DNA of 64,000 nucleotides from Halichoerus grypus (GCF_964656455.1 NC_135719.1:79393562-79457561); one strand, 5' to 3'. Shown: positions 22,088 to 35,820, counted from the stretch's first letter. Notes: a model not told the origin generated them from the sequence alone. Made by a program: numbers and translations.

Positions 22088-25056
22088 TAGAGAATTGGAG
22101 AGCAGCAAAAATGGAATGGGTGTATCAGGAAAATGCAGGCAGATCTGGGCTTGGGCATCATTGTAGACACACTGAGATTTACGTTGGGGTAACCTGCAGC
22201 AGGCACTGAGACATTCACAGCAGTGCTTCTGAGAGAGCCTTGGGATAACGATGTACAACTGAGCATAACTCCACAGGGGCGATCATGGGAGCCATGAGTC
22301 TCCCAGGGGAAAAATGGGACAGACAAGTTTGTAAATAGGAAGCAAAGGGAGTGAATGAAGGCTGAGGAAGAAGTGTCTAAACAATGCAGCTTACCTTGCA
22401 CCTAAAGGTTGCCTTTGGCTACTACCTTTTGTGTGGTAGACAGTAGAGTCGCCAGAAAGAGGAAGGGAGCAGATCTAGAGCAGGAAGTGTCTTAGCTGCA
22501 GTCCCCCGTCTTGCCCTACCTCCGGAACTCCCTCTCAAGAGCTCTTGATTCCTGTTAGGCTCCTGGGGGAAGTTGCCTCAAGACAGCTTCAGATCGCCCA
22601 GATATATCTGCCTCAGAAAGACAGAGCATTGCATATAGCATTTCAGAGCTAGAACTTGGTCAGCCGGCTCAGATGACTGGAGTTACAGCTGAAGAATGAA
22701 ATCATTATTGACTTAAGTTCTCAGTGAACAGTGTAGTTTTTGTTTAACAATTCTGAGCGCTTGCTGATTGTTCAAGTTTCAGAAAATACTCTCTTGCAGT
22801 GAAAAGTATTTAGACTGGACGTGGGGAGTAAGGCAGGGAGGTCTGGGGTTTGTCCTAAACTTTCACTGACCTTCCAGCCCCTTGAGTGGGTGCTCCTTGT
22901 AATCAGTTCATCATGTCCATGACTAGTATAAGGAAAGAAAAGAGGGCTCTCTCCAGGATGGCCAAATATATATGCCTGCTTATCTGCATGTTATCATCTC
23001 AGTCTTAAAAACACTTTCTGCTCCTGACTCTACGCCCACTTAACTTCGTTTATGACTTTGTGGAACACCATGTAGTGAAAAAAAGCATGGGCCTGAATTG
23101 GAGCCCCAATGCCACAGTATAACCTAAGGCTAACAACATGGTGTTGGTTATGCATTGCTGTACAGCGTACTTATTAAACAGCAATACTTTCATTATCTCT
23201 GATTTTATGGTTTAGGTATAAAACATTAGTCTTCAGCAGGGTAGGGTAGAGATAAGGGAAAAACTGCAAACACATCCTAAACCTTTTGAGTAATCTTGTT
23301 CATTATAGTGGTATGGGCAAAGCAATTCTCAGACTGTTAGATGATTACAAGAGTGAGCAAATGAGCACAAAGGTTAATGTTGTGAAGAGCCGGGGTTCAC
23401 TCTGGACACGTTATCATGGACTGGGTGGAGGAAACCGAGGGGAAGAAGAAACTTTTCCCTCTACCATCTTAGGTTCAGTGACTGGGGGTATACAAATTCA
23501 ACTGATAAAAGATAGACTAACAAGAGAAAAAAAATGAGTTACATATATCTATACAGCACCAAGAGTGAACCCTAATGGATTCTATGGACTTTGGGTGATG
23601 TGTCAATGTAGGTCCATCAGTTGTAACAAATGTACTGCTCTAGTGTAGGATGTTGATAGTGGAGGAGGCTATGCATGGGGGTATGGGGGCAGAGGGTATA
23701 TGAGAACTCTGTGCTTTCTGCTTATTTTTTCTATGAATCTAAAACTGTTCTTAAAAAAAAATGATGTCTATTTAGAAGGAAAAATTAAAAAGAGATGTTG
23801 ATTTCTTCCAAAACCTCAAAGACCTAAGACACAGAGACTGTGGAAATGTTACAGATTAAAGGTGGCTAAAGAGACGTGGCAACTAACTGTGACACCTGAC
23901 ACTGGACTGGAACCCGAACTAGGGGGGAAGCACACAGCTGAGAGAGCATATGTGATGCAGGAACGGCTTCTGCATAACCTCCAAGTCTATACTTCCAGGC
24001 CCTCGGCGTGACAGCCACAAGCCCTGTCCTACACCATCCCTACTGCTCAAATGCACATGACAGGGAGGTGGAGATGAGTGACCTTGGAGATTAAAGCCAT
24101 TGCTCTACACAGGAGGACCTAGAGTGGGGCAGGTGCAGTTTCAGGATTTGCCATAAGCAGAAAAACAAGAAGGAAGCCTTGATCTTAATCAAGAATGTGT
24201 GGACAGACCATGTGGTTGAGCAGATTCAATGAAACCCTCCTGAGAATAAGCTTTCAGGCACTTGGGCAGGCTGCACGCAGCAGCCTGTGCCCAGAAAGGA
24301 TAGGCTGTGTGCACTCTGTGTGGACACACTGACCAGACCACGATAAATAATGCCAATAAAGGAGGAAACTAGGCCACTGAGAAAGGAGGGGACAATCAGA
24401 GAGAAGATCTTTATTCCATCAGTGGTCTTTCATGATCACTGATGTGTGGCAATGCTGATTCTTTCAAAGACCAGCCCAAGGATTCCACTTTTTTTGGCAG
24501 AAAGAAAACCATATAGAGAGAACCAATGGATGGAGAGTCCACATTTATTTTCTGTAATCCAGTGGGGCATCTCCCAGCCTTCTCTGCAGCTCTGTAATAA
24601 TGGTTCTAAATCTCTGTGTTTGCATTTTGAATGCAATTAATTTTTCTCTTTCCTCAGTATTTACAGTAAGTCAACATCTGTACAGAATTTGTCATTACTT
24701 AACAGTCTGTTGTTGCCACCACCACTGTCATTTCAATGCCTACTTCTCCTACTTACTGCTGCCAATGGCCAGACGCTTACCATGGCTCCACCAGGGAAAG
24801 CATCACTCAGATCCTCTCTGTCTAGTACCGAGGCTCATTACATCCTTCTGTCCTCTGCAAGGGGAACTCAGAACCTCTCAGATGCACCACCTCCACTTTC
24901 AGGGTCACAGTGGAGAGAGATTGTTGACCTGGGATTTGACTGCTGGCCCTCAGGTTGGATCTCACATAAGTCCTTTTGGTGAGTTGATCCAAATTTCCTT
25001 TAAATGAAAGCCTACAGTCAATGTCATCTTTTCCTTTAAGCAATCTGGGCTTTCCT
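22088..25056. other. Intergenic, 3 kb without a supported gene
   Basis: Largely free of young repeats. The short open frames, the longest at 24600-25007, lack family resemblance. About 23440-23530 shares the words CTTTTCCCTCTACCATC and TAGGTTC with 2045-2075, so both may come from one old repeat. Confidence 0.45.
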
Positions 25057-25274
25057 GGGGTACCTAGGTGGCTCAGTCGGTTAAGCCCTCGACTCTTGAT
25101 TTCAGCTCATGTCACCATCTCAGGGTCATGGGATCGAGCTCCATGTTGGGCTCTGGGCTCAGTATGGAATCTACCTGAGATTCTCTCTCCCTCTCCCTCT
25201 GCCTCTCCCCCTTCCCCTGCTCCCACTCACTCTCTTTCTCTCTAAAATAAATAAATAAAATCTTAAAAAAAAAA
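25057..25274 (+). mobile_element. CAN-SINE, older variant
   Basis: GGGGTACCTAGGTGGCTCAG, CTCGACTCTTGATTTCAGC, long CT tract, AAATAAATAAATAAAATC and A-tail. Confidence 0.9.
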
Positions 25275-25612
25275 TCTTCACTTTCCTTTTCCCATTTTCC
25301 TGAGGCCATGCCATCTCTATGACAAGAAATCCAAGAGCTGCTGACTCTTCAACTGGATACCTTCTATTGGGTATTTTATTTCTTCTCCTTCTGCCTCTTC
25401 ACCATCGCCTCGTATCCCCTTACCTCTCCCCAGCTACACCAGCCTCTTTAGGGACAGAGAAGATGCCAAGCTTTTGCCTGCCTCAGGGCTTTTGCCCTTG
25501 CTGTTTTTTCTGCCTGAAATGTTCTTTTATATGACTGTCTCCTCATTCAACAGGTTTCCATTTAAATATCCCCTCATCAGATTTCTTCCCTGACCACCCT
25601 GTCTGTGGTCCT

Positions 25613-25965
25613 TGTCTTAGTCTGTTCAGGATGCTACAGCAAGCTTCCATATACTGGATGGCTTATAAACAACAAACACCTATTTCTCACAGTTTAGGGG
25701 ACTGGAAAGTCCACGATCAAGGTACCAGCAGATTTGGTGTCTGCTGATAATCCACCCCCTGGTTTATAGATGGCTATCTTTCTGCTGTGTCCTCATATGG
25801 TGACAGGGCAGGGAATTCTGGTCGATCTCTTTTATAAGGGCACTTTTCCCACTCCCGAGGGCTCCGCCCTCATGATCTAATCACCTCTCAAGGGCTTGAC
25901 CTCCTAATACCATCATATTGGGGGTTAGGATTTCAACATTTCAAACATTCTGTCTATAGCAATTC
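25613..25965 (+). mobile_element. Ancient interspersed repeat (TAGTCTGTTCAGGATGC type)
   Basis: Second, nearly complete copy of the family at 7305-7810: CACGATCAAGGTACCAGCAG, TATAAGGGCACTTTTCCC, GGGGTTAGGATTTCAACAT. Confidence 0.7.
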
Positions 25966-26099
25966 TGTTCTTTTACTCAATTCTTCTATTAGATCACCTT
26001 ATTTTTTCTTTCATAGCTCTTATTAAAATCTTCATTCTTTATTTTGTTATTTGTTTAATATTCTTTGCCTCCACTAGAATGTATGTGTCAAAAAGCAGG

Positions 26100-26665
26100 G
26101 GCTTTCATTTTTCATAGAACTAGAACAAACAACCCAAAATTTGTGTGAAACCACAAAAGAGCCCAAAGAGCCAAAATAATCTTGTAAAAGAAAAACAAAA
26201 CTGAAAGTATACAATTTCCAGACTTCAAGTTATATTACAAAGCTAGAAATCAAAACAGTATGGTACTGGCACAAAAACAGATGCATAGATCCATGGAACA
26301 GAATAGAAAACCCAGAAATAACCCCACAATTATATGGTCAATTAATCTTCACCAAAGCAGAAAAGACTATCCAAAGACAAAAAGACAGTCCCTTCAACAA
26401 ATGGTTGGGAAAACTGAACAGCTGCATGCCAAAGAAAGAAACTGGACCACTTTCTTTTACCAAACACAAAAACAAACCCAAAATGGATTAAGGACCTAAA
26501 TGTGAGACCTGAAACCATAAAAATCCTAGAAGAGAGCACAGGCAGTAATTTCTCTGACATCAGCCATAGCAAAATATTTCTAGATACGTCTCCTGAGACA
26601 AGGGAGTAAAACCAAAAATAAACTATTGGGATTACATCAAAAGATAAAGCTTCTGCGCAGTGGGA
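26100..26665 (+). mobile_element. L1 ORF2 C-terminal fragment
   Basis: Runs from CAACCCAAAATTTGTGTG through CAGTATGGTACTGGCAC and TCAACAAATGGTTGGGAA to GATAAAGCTTCTGCGCAG, as in L1 ORF2 after the reverse transcriptase domain. Frames are broken, so it is a dead fragment. Confidence 0.85.
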
Positions 26666-29062
26666 ATAAGCTTTCATGCTTATCCTGGAGAAGGAGGACT
26701 AGAGGAATTTCTTTATGTTACTTTTGTAGGCCCTTGTGCCGTCAAGGTAAATGGCATGACCTTTCCATCAGTAATTGAAAGCTTCTCTCTGACAAGGCTC
26801 CTGTAACTGACTGGCACCATAAATTCTGTTCAGAACTGTGTGCCCTTCCTGCTGTTCCAGTTCCCTGCCTAGTGTCACACCAAGATTACCTGATACTGAA
26901 GAGCAAACATGGGTTGATAAAGAATCCCAGTACCCAAAGGGAATCATGAAATAAGTCAAGAGCATTTCCCAAAGTTTATCAGGAATCATGGGGCAAAGGG
27001 ATTCCAGGGCCTAAACGGCTGGGGACAAAGAACAAAATAAAGTTAGATCGAATTTATAACAGAGCTTTTCATGTTCTAACATGATAGTAAATATCTTACA
27101 ACCAACTACAATAAGCAGATTTTTTTTAAACTTTCCTTCACACGTAGGAACTACTCTTTCTTCTCAACAGAGCACCCAGTTTTCCTAGTGTTCCTGCTCC
27201 TCTAAGATATAAGAGGATTAGTGATCCTTAAAAGTCATTATGAGGAAAACAAAAAGGAAAAGAAATGAAAGTCCAAGGGAGAAAGGCTTTATTCACTTTT
27301 ACTTCATCTGAATGGCCTCAGTACTGGTTTTAATTATTCCTTTTAAAGCCTTAACCTGTAACTATCTGAATTAGCAAACTTACTTGACCCTTCGGTCTCC
27401 CTGGAGGGCACCTGGTGGAATCTTCTGTTCCCATAGCACTAATCTTCTAAGATAACAGGGCATTAGGACCTTTGAAACTCACTTTGCAGGGGAAGAAAAG
27501 AAACGCAAACCACATGGGTTGCTACGGTTCTGTTTTAACTCTCCTGGACGGTTTCACTGCCTGTTTAGAGGGCTTTTGTAAAGCCTTCTGAATCACAGTA
27601 GCTATGTATTAGTGTGCAGTAGAATCCAGTATTCCAGCATGCCACCAGTTTTCAGAGGACAAATTAGGAACCTCAGATACTCACAAATGCATTTTCCAAC
27701 TTCCCCTTAATCATGCCCCCACTCTTGACTGCTGGTCACACAAAACCCCTACGATGGGTCACTGAGTAATAGAAGAAGCCTCTTCTTATGAGGATATGCT
27801 GAACTGTCTAAAGAGCTGGCTCCCAAGGAGAGTGACCAGAGTCCAAAGTAAAATGCCCAGTGGATTCGGGCTGATGTCAGAATTCTAGAAGAGGCGGCCC
27901 AGTGGGAGGACAGGCACTCCTGGAGGTTTCAAGCACTGCCTGGCACTATCAGTCAGGTGGGAACTGTGGTGATGTTTGCTGTGAATAGTCCGTGGAAAGA
28001 AGGCTCCTGCCAATAGCTGGAGGGTCTGGAAAACAGGAAACAGCCCTCAACAGGAGAGCACTGGTGAGAGATTGGAATCGCTAGGATTCTGATCATGGCG
28101 CCAGTCCTCGGGGACAGCTAGCATTTAAAACAGGAAACCTAGAAAGATGGTCACTGAGATTCAGAAGAGAAAGTAGTCCCACATGTAATTAGTAGAATAT
28201 TCTGATTTATGTACTTAATGATGTTTAGCAAACTTGGTGTACGGGGTCAGATGTAAACATGTCCCGCCATCCATCCATCAAACATTTCTCACCATGGACT
28301 CTATACCAGGTAATAGGGACTCAAAGACACACCCCAGTCCCAGGGAACCTCCATTCCTGTGGACTCAGTAGATATGGCCTCCACACAAGGCCAGACCACA
28401 GGCATCAGGGGAAGAAGAGTGTCCATCACACTGGGAGGTTTCTCTTTTCATTCATACCCCCTTATATCCCCCCTCCCTCTTTCTTTCATTTACTTGACTC
28501 CTTCTCTTCCTTTCAGATGTTCCATATCCCTCGGGCCATTTCATTGCATGGCTCACTCATATTTTAGTACAGCACATGTGTGTCTCTACTCTCAACGATA
28601 TGTGCTCACCTGGGACATCGTAGAGACAATTTTCTGGGCATAATCTGGCTTGGATATTATTAGTGGACCTTCACACATTTTCGTACTTTTACTTAAAAAA
28701 CGTTCAGACTATTGGAGAATGTCCACGGAGGAGATCCTGAATGATGTTAGAGTCTCTAGATCTCTATCTCAGAGAAATCTGGGAGCATCTGAAGTCATGA
28801 TCATGCACAAAGATTGAGAGCAGAAAGATGCATTCTAAGGGTGTTCGCTTTCAAAATGATTCCATATTTTCATTGAACTATCTTCCCAATTGTTAACAAA
28901 GATCTGTGTAGCACAATAACTTCTAATTTCAGGCAATAAAGTGGCTCTCAGGAATGTTGCCACTCAATAGAAACTTCCCCAACCCCACTTTTTTGAGACT
29001 AAGGAAGAGATGCTCAATCATCAAGCAAACCAGCTCCCTTTCCCGGCTCACCTCCCCTGTAA

Positions 29063-29104
<42 letters not shown>

Positions 29105-29887
29105 AAAAGGCCCTCTTTAAGTTTAAGTTAGGCCAGGAGAGAGCAGCTGAAGGGCACAATGCATGGACCCCTCTACCTTTGCAGAAACTGCTACAGGTCC
29201 GTTGCAGCTGGATCTCACACTGGGACTTGAGGAAAATTGGATATTACAGACTGAGGATACAATACCTTCCGGTGCTCCCTATTCTGAGTCCTGAGGTGGG
29301 AAGAGCACAGAGGCAGTGCTCAGAAATTTTTCAGTAAGAAAATGAAAGGATATATGTAAGGCAGGATATTTTGCGGAGAGCTTACTTTTTCTTTCTTCTC
29401 TTGTATTTTCCTCATTCCCCTCGTTCCAAGCAGGAAGCCAGATCTTTCCCATTTCCTTGGCTCAGGGATATGTGCAGTCTTTGAAGGCTGGATGTGTTTG
29501 AGGTCAAACTTAATGTTTTTTGAGAAGCCCGAATTCAGTGAAAAGAAATAGTCTCTTAGAAAGTGTGAGAATGTTGAGCTTGGAGAGAGACCTTAAGGGT
29601 AAAGTTGGAGGGGAAGAATGATCGCCAGGGGGAGGCCGCCTGGGTGAACCTAGGAAGGCTGACCCCAGGCACAGATAATCCTCACTGCCATGAAAACTCT
29701 TGTGTCCTGCAACTATTATGGGCCTCCTCCAGGCTGAGGAAGGGGAGCCAGGAACAGGTCCAGCTGGACAGCAGCATCATGGAGCCCCAGCCACCATCAT
29801 GCTGGCCATTTCCTGCACAGACCTGGAGAAAAAGGCAAGAGCCTAGGGGCTGATCTCATTGTACTCTGCAGAGGGGTGCTCTCTTCT
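26666..29887. other. Intergenic, 3.2 kb without a supported gene
   Basis: Includes a (CA)n microsatellite (listed) and an L2-like patch near 28270-28340 (ATCCATCAAACATTTCTCACC). No frame here resembles a known protein. Confidence 0.45.
29064..29103. repeat. (AC)20 microsatellite
   Basis: A perfect dinucleotide run of about 40 bases. Open frames crossing it translate to His-Thr or Val-Cys runs and are artefacts. Confidence 0.95.
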
Positions 29888-30130
29888 CTATTCTTGCATT
29901 TTCTTTCTTTTTCTTTTTTTTTAAGATTTTATTTATTTATTTGACAGAGAGAGAGGCACAGCAAGAGAGGGAACACAAGCAGGGGGAGTGGGAGAGGGAG
30001 AAGCAGGCTTCCTGCCGAGCAGGGAGCCCGATGCGGGGCTTGATCCCAGGACCCTGGGATCATGACCTGAGCCAAAGGCAGGCGCTTAACGACTGAGCTA
30101 CCCAGGCGCCCCTATTCTTGCATTTTCTTT
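29888..30130 (-). mobile_element. CAN-SINE, antisense, 19-bp target-site duplication
   Basis: Element at about 29907-30111; CTATTCTTGCATTTTCTTT occurs at 29888-29906 and 30112-30130. Confidence 0.95.
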
Positions 30131-31024
30131 TCCGAGTTGAGATCAAGACTCAGTGTGCAAACTGTTCTCATCAAAGATACAAATTCAAATGTGGTTGTTT
30201 GGTTTTTTGTGTTGGTTTTTTTTTTTTTTTAATGTTCATCTCCATAACCACAGACTACACTTGAACTCCTGCTTTCTCAGGGTTCTACTCCCCACATTTC
30301 TCTCCATGACGTCAGATCTCTTTGGTTTTCTCTTCCTTTAAGGGTCAAGTTCTCTCCAGCCCCAGCTCGTGACTGCACTTGGTCTGGCCATGTGAATCAC
30401 CAGCCATCTCTGGAAGGCAAATTCTCCCTGTGACACTGACTTACACCTGTCTCTTCTTATCCAAAGTCCTTGGTACCAGGGCTTCCCTTAGGAAATAAGC
30501 ACATCTTTTATTTCCTCCTTTTGGAGGCCTGATGCCAACACAATCAGCTTTTCCCCATTCCTACCCTGTAAGAATTCTCACGAATTGTTTATGTACAAAG
30601 GTTTGAAATTAAGTATAGGTTATAGTTGTAGACATTCTCATTTTACTTGACATCAAATTATACTTCTCAAGATATCTTTTTGTTTGTGTTTGTTTTCCTT
30701 ATTGGGATGTTAAATATGATCCAGAGGAGGCAAGAGGTAACCAGTGGTTCTGCCAACCTTCCAAGTCCAAGGGATATAAAAAATCAGAAGAATAAAGAGG
30801 GGGTGGTTTTCACAGCTTTAGAAATTGTCTGGAGAAAGTAAATTCTCTAGAAACTCCCTGGGTCTGTCCATTTTATGTTCAGTGCATCTCTTCTCCTTCT
30901 GTCTATCATGAAGATCTCTTAACCTAAATGCTATGCTCCAGACACTATCCCTCTCAGTCTTCATGATTTATTCCTGTTCATTCCATTGTATTCCACAATC
31001 GGAATTAGCAGCAGGATAAGTACA
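30131..31024. other. Intergenic, no gene seen
   Basis: T-rich run near 30215-30230 and otherwise unassigned sequence. Confidence 0.4.
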
Positions 31025-32120
31025 ACTGATTTTTTTCCAGCTTGACTGAGGTATAATTGACATATAAAAACCTGCACATAATTAAAGCATATAATTTGGT
31101 AAGTTTGGACACACATATACACTCATGTTACCATCACCACAATCAAGGTAATAAACATATTTATCAGCCCTTGCAAATGTTTCTTTGTTCCCTCTGTTGT
31201 TGTTGTTTTGTGGTAAAAATTAACCTGAGATCTATCCTCCTAACAAAATGTTAAGTGCGCCATACCTTATTGTTGACTATATGCACTATGTTGTACAGCA
31301 AACTTCTGAATTTCCGCATCTTCTATAACTAACTTCATAGAGATTGAACAAATCTCCCCATTTCTTTCCCCCATCTACCACTCTGTTGTTTACTTCTATA
31401 CATTTGACTATTTTAGATACTTCATATATGAGGAAACATGCAGGATTCTTCCTTCTGTGACTTACTTATTTCACTTATGATGTTTTAAATGTCCATCCAC
31501 AGTGTCGTAAATGGTAGGATTTCCTTTCAAGGCTGAATAATATTCCCCCACATGTATATGCCGGGTTTTGTTTTGTTTTTAATCCATTCATCTGTTGATG
31601 GACATTTGGGTTGTTTCCATATCTTGGCTATTGTGAATAAATGCTGCAACGAACATGGGAGTGCAGATCTCTCTCCAGGATCTTGACTCCAATTCTTTTG
31701 GATATATATCTAGAAGTGGAATTGCTGGATCAGATGGTAATTCCATTTTTAATTTTTCGAAGAAGAACCTCAATAGTGTTTTTCACAGCGGCTGTAGCAA
31801 TGTGCATTCCTACCGCCAGTGCAGAAGAGTGCTCTTTTCTTCACACCCTCACCACACTGGTTATCTCTTATCTTTTTGATAAGAGCCATTCTAAGAGGTG
31901 TGAAGTTATATCTCAATATCTGAAGTGGTTTTGTTTGCTTTTCCTGATGATTAATAATGTTGAGCATCTTTTCATATACTTGTTGGCCATCTGTCTGTCT
32001 TCTTTGGAGAGATGTCTATTCAAGTCTGTTGCCCATTTTAAAATTGGATTAGTTATTTTTTTGTTATTGAGTTCTAGTTCCTTATATATTTTGGAAATTA
32101 CCCTCTTATTAGACATATGA
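31025..32120 (-). mobile_element. Old L1 3' portion, antisense, 1.1 kb
   Basis: Reads on the + strand as the complement of L1 from the 3' UTR (TGAGGTATAATTGACATA) into ORF2 (CATCTGTTGATGGACATTTG, GATTAATAATGTTGAGCATC). Open frames here are L1 relics, not a host gene. Confidence 0.9.
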
Positions 32121-32236
32121 AAAGGAAAAGTGAAATTACCTCTGTTTGCAGATGACATGATCTTTTATGCAGAAAATCCTAAAGAACACACACACACAAC
32201 TGATACGACTAATAAGCAAATTCATTAGAATGCAGG
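32121..32236 (+). mobile_element. L1 ORF2 reverse-transcriptase fragment, sense
   Basis: CTGTTTGCAGATGACATGATC encodes FADDM, the catalytic core of the L1 reverse transcriptase. It abuts the antisense L1 head to head, giving an inverted arrangement. Confidence 0.75.
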
Positions 32237-32240
32237 ATAT

Positions 32241-32386
32241 GGGGCACCTGGGTGGCTCAGTCAGTTAAGCGTCTGCCTTCTGCTCAGGTCATGATCCCAG
32301 AGTCCTGGGACCAAGCCCCACATCACACCCTGCATTGCATCATGCTCCCCGCTCAGTGGGGAGTCTACTTCTCCCTCTACCCTGCA
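32241..32386 (+). mobile_element. CAN-SINE, 3' truncated
   Basis: GGGGCACCTGGGTGGCTCAG head and body; stops after CTCCCTCTACCCTG without an A-tail. Confidence 0.85.
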
Positions 32387-34115
32387 GCTCAGAACTGTCA
32401 TTCAATTGAACAAGAGAAAAGATCAGCTCAAAAGACTAGAGGATGATCTCAAACCTCTAAGACCCTCTAGCTTAGAGGACCAGTGAGTACACTGGAGATG
32501 CCTCTCAGCAGACATGAGTGCCGGAGTTGCTGTCCTCAGCTGTCTCTGATAAAGTTTCTTCCCTTCATCTACCTTTGGTCTAATGGGCAATCAAGAGGCC
32601 CGGAACATAACACCCAGGAGGAAACTTTGACGGGTGCTGGATATTCTAACATATCTTGGCTTCACTCATCATATATATACATCATAATTCTCCACTGAGC
32701 ATTGGAAATGAAGGAGCCTGACACTGCGTGGATGTACCGATCGTGTTCTAGACATTTGTATTAAGCCTCATAACAATGCCGTCCCTATCAGTAACTCCCT
32801 CTTCCACTTCCCTAGAGAAGATATTGACTCTTACCTGTGCTCAGAATCCAGGGTGACCTACCATCAAACTGATTATGTCCATATCATAGAGAATTTTACC
32901 ATTTTCCTGGTAGATAAGAAAGAGTGAGCTCCTTGTCTGAGGCTCAGTGGGGATGGCTTGTGTGGCCTCCATCTCGTACCAGCTGGGCTTGCTACTGCAA
33001 CTCTAACTCAGGCTACAGAATTCCGGGCGACATCACTCTCCTGTCTAGTCCATCGTCTGGGTCAGCTGGGACACAGGGCTTCTCTCTCCTCATGGCCATC
33101 CACCTTCCAGGGCTTCTCCCCCACAACCTCCACCATGAACTCGACAGCAGGGGAGCTGCTCTTTCCAGGATGCTCAGGTTTCCAACACGGTGAAAACAGA
33201 GGCAGCAAGGCCTCGACACACACCTCATGCAGTGATTCCTGCCACACTCTGTCTGTCCAAGTCAGGCACAAACCCAGCCCAGAGTCAGCATTGGGGGAGG
33301 GGGGAAGACACTGCACAAGGGGGTGAATGCAGGGAAGGGTTATAGATTGGTGCCATTCTATCATGATCTCTTAGAGAGGGAACGGGCAATGCCCTAGCCA
33401 GGCCCCATTGCGTGATTCACCTTTATAGTCTGAAAAATTAGTGAGGATTCCAAAAAGGGGTTTTGGGTTTATCTATTCATATATACCACATTATAAATTT
33501 AACATGGAGAAAATTTCCTAAGATTTACTCATTAACTCATTTTAAAATAATGATAGTGAATCCATCATATGACATTGATATATTTTTATGAAAAATAATT
33601 CCATTTTCCAAAACAAAAAATTAATACGAACAATGGCATTGCTTCACATTTCTGAATATTCCTTTAAGGCCTGGCTTAAAAGTAGACAGCTGGATTGTCA
33701 TATCTGCTTTTCCATTCAATCTATGGCACAGTGTTGTTTTGTTGGAATTATACAAAGAAAATCCAGCCTCCCACAGATAGATAGTTATATGGGTTAGGAC
33801 TTCACAGACACCTCAACAGAGTCTGGGGGACCATCAAGGTCCTTGGACCACACTTTGACAACTGCTTTACCAGAGTACCAGCAGCTTCCTACATAATATT
33901 GCAAACACCCAAAGGGAAACACATATTTATCTGTATTAATGATCAATGCAGGGGGGCTAACAAAAGAGCTGAATACCAAATGTCTCTGCTGTGGTGAAAC
34001 CATTTAACTCAGGGACCGAAAAGCATCACATAACATTTATATAAATAATATATATTATATACATGCATGTACGATCAATTAAAAGAGCAAACATAATTGT
34101 GTTACTTGTGTTCAC

Positions 34116-34355
34116 AAACACAGCTTGCGGGATGCCTGGGTGGCTCAGTTGGTTAAGCGTCTGCCTTTGGCTCAGGTCATGATCCCAGGGTTCTGAGATG
34201 GAGCCCCTCATTGTGGTCCCTGCTCAGCGGGGAGTCTGCTTCTCCCTCTCCCTCTGCCTGCCGCTCCCCCTGCTTTGTGCTCGCTCTCTCTCTCTCTGAC
34301 AAATAAATAAAATCTTAAAAAATAAAATATAGAAAGAAAAATAAACACAGCTTGC
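34116..34355 (+). mobile_element. CAN-SINE inside duplication copy A
   Basis: Element at 34129-34342 flanked by AAACACAGCTTGC (34116-34128 and 34343-34355). No SINE sits at the matching point of copy B, so it postdates the duplication. Confidence 0.93.
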
Positions 34356-34639
34356 ACTTGGAGAACGACAGGGGTGTGAAAGGTGAGAAAACCATTGAAA
34401 CGGAGACTAGTTCCATCTGTCACATTCTACAAATACATTTTATTAAGGAAACATGACTACCTCGGAAACAAAACCCTGACAAGGCAGGTGTTTCAGTCTG
34501 GATGATAGGCCCTTCTTAGAGATGAGAATCAGAGGCAGCCTGAAGGGGCAGAACTGACCTTAACCCTACCGCGCACCCTGCCTGCCTCTGAGAAGCAGCG
34601 CACAAGGAAGAACACTCAAGCTTGGGGGTAGACGCTCAG

Positions 34640-34780
34640 GATTCTGCTGCTCCCTGCTATTACCTTCCTGTCTGGGCCTCAGGACAATCTCTAACATGAG
34701 GACAATCAGACCTACCTTGTAGTCTATTGTGAGGGTTCAATGAGGCAATTTAGATAAATTGTCTTACAAATGGGAACTCT
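34640..34780 (+). mobile_element. MIR-like repeat in copy A
   Basis: GAGGACAATCAGACCTACC and GGTTCAATGAGGCAATTTAG are MIR-like. The same element is in copy B (about 42720-43320), split there by two SINEs. Confidence 0.6.
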
Positions 34781-35330
34781 CAATTTGCTCCAGAATATGC
34801 TCCAAGTGAATGTAAAAATAAGTTAGTTGTCCATCCTAGTATCTTAGTTCATCCGCCCTATATTAAAATGGCTATTATTTTAACTCTCTCCAGCATTAAA
34901 AGACCAAAGTTTAATCCAATTGATACTGACTTCTCAGATACCCATTACAAAAAATAAATAAATAAATAATAGTCATAATAAAACTAATAACTCAGTTGTG
35001 CCCAGAATGTTCACTTTTCCTAGGCTTCATTAGGTCCGGTAACAGCAAGTGCATCTGGAAGGGTTTTCTGTTGTCAACCCACAGCTCCCAGACCCCACAC
35101 CCAGGCAGGAACTTCAGAAACTTATCTCCAGGGAAGACCGGTAGTACACGGAGGGACTTGTGGACCGCACCTGCGCTACAGATAAATACATGGGGCTTCA
35201 TGTTGCTGTTTTGTTCCAGTATACTCGTCCTAAGTGGTTTATACTAGTAAAAGTTGGGAAACAAACAGAATGTCCTGAACACGGGATTGGTTAAAATATG
35301 TATATCCTTACAACAGAATACTATGCAGCG

Positions 35331-35349
35331 CCTGCCCCCTGCTGGCGGA
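35331..35349 (-). promoter_or_regulatory. CTCF-like motif
   Basis: CCTGCCCCCTGCTGGCGGA on the + strand gives CGCCAGCAGGGGGCAGG on the - strand, close to the CTCF core. It sits in a small GC-rich patch (about 35330-35480) right of duplication copy A. Binding is not shown. Confidence 0.6.
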
Positions 35350-35694
35350 AAGGCGCATTTACACCTGCGGTCATTGAGGGTTGGCGAGGGCGACCAGCGC
35401 CTTTGTGGTCAAGGGCCTCAGCCTCTGGAGAGGCTATGAGAAAGGCGGCGGGCGGGGGGTCAGTGAGGGGTGCGGATTTCGGAGAGGAGACATTAGAAAG
35501 AAGGACTGAGGTTCCCACAGATAAAGAGGGGTTGGATCACGTGAACTCGCCACATAGGGAAAGGGGGTGTCTACGCCAGGCGCCCCCCACCTCGTTAGGC
35601 CTCATGGATGGAGTGGAGATTCAGTTGAGCTAGCAAATAAGTCCGTGACCTTGACATCTCAGGAATATTGTGTAATGGCAGTTGGGCCTTTCGT

Positions 35695-35800
35695 TTGGGG
35701 AGCCTTATTCAGCAATCATTTCTTGAGTACTTATGTGCTAGACACTCTTAGAGGAATGTGGGACTCATCAGAGAATACAGCAGACCAAAAAAAAAAAGGT
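35695..35800 (+). mobile_element. L2-like fragment
   Basis: TCATTTCTTGAGTACTTATG and GCTAGACACTCTTAG fit the L2 3' region (TTTATTGAGTACCTACTATG type). Confidence 0.5.
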
Positions 35801-35820
35801 AAGAAAGAAAAAGAGAGACT

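Larger units (their letters stand above)
32387..35330 (+). repeat. Tandem duplication, copy A
   Basis: Colinear similarity to copy B at 39300-43880, judged by eye at roughly 70-80 percent in matching blocks. Anchors: TTCAATTGAACAAGAGAAAA, AATCCAGGGTGACCTACCA, CTCTCTCCAGCATTAAAAGA and GTCAACCCACAGCTCCC. Other stretches (about 32950-34340) do not match and may be separate insertions. The copy ends at CTATGCAG, beside a GC-rich CTCF-like site. Confidence 0.75.

Noticed and set aside
26260..26677. ORFs on both strands
   Set aside because: Part of an L1 ORF2 fragment with broken frames.
29064..29103. Regularly spaced repeats as a possible CRISPR-like array
   Set aside because: It is a simple (AC)n microsatellite in a mammalian genome.
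31641..32158. Overlapping ORFs with hydrophobic segments
   Set aside because: They are translations of antisense L1 3' sequence.
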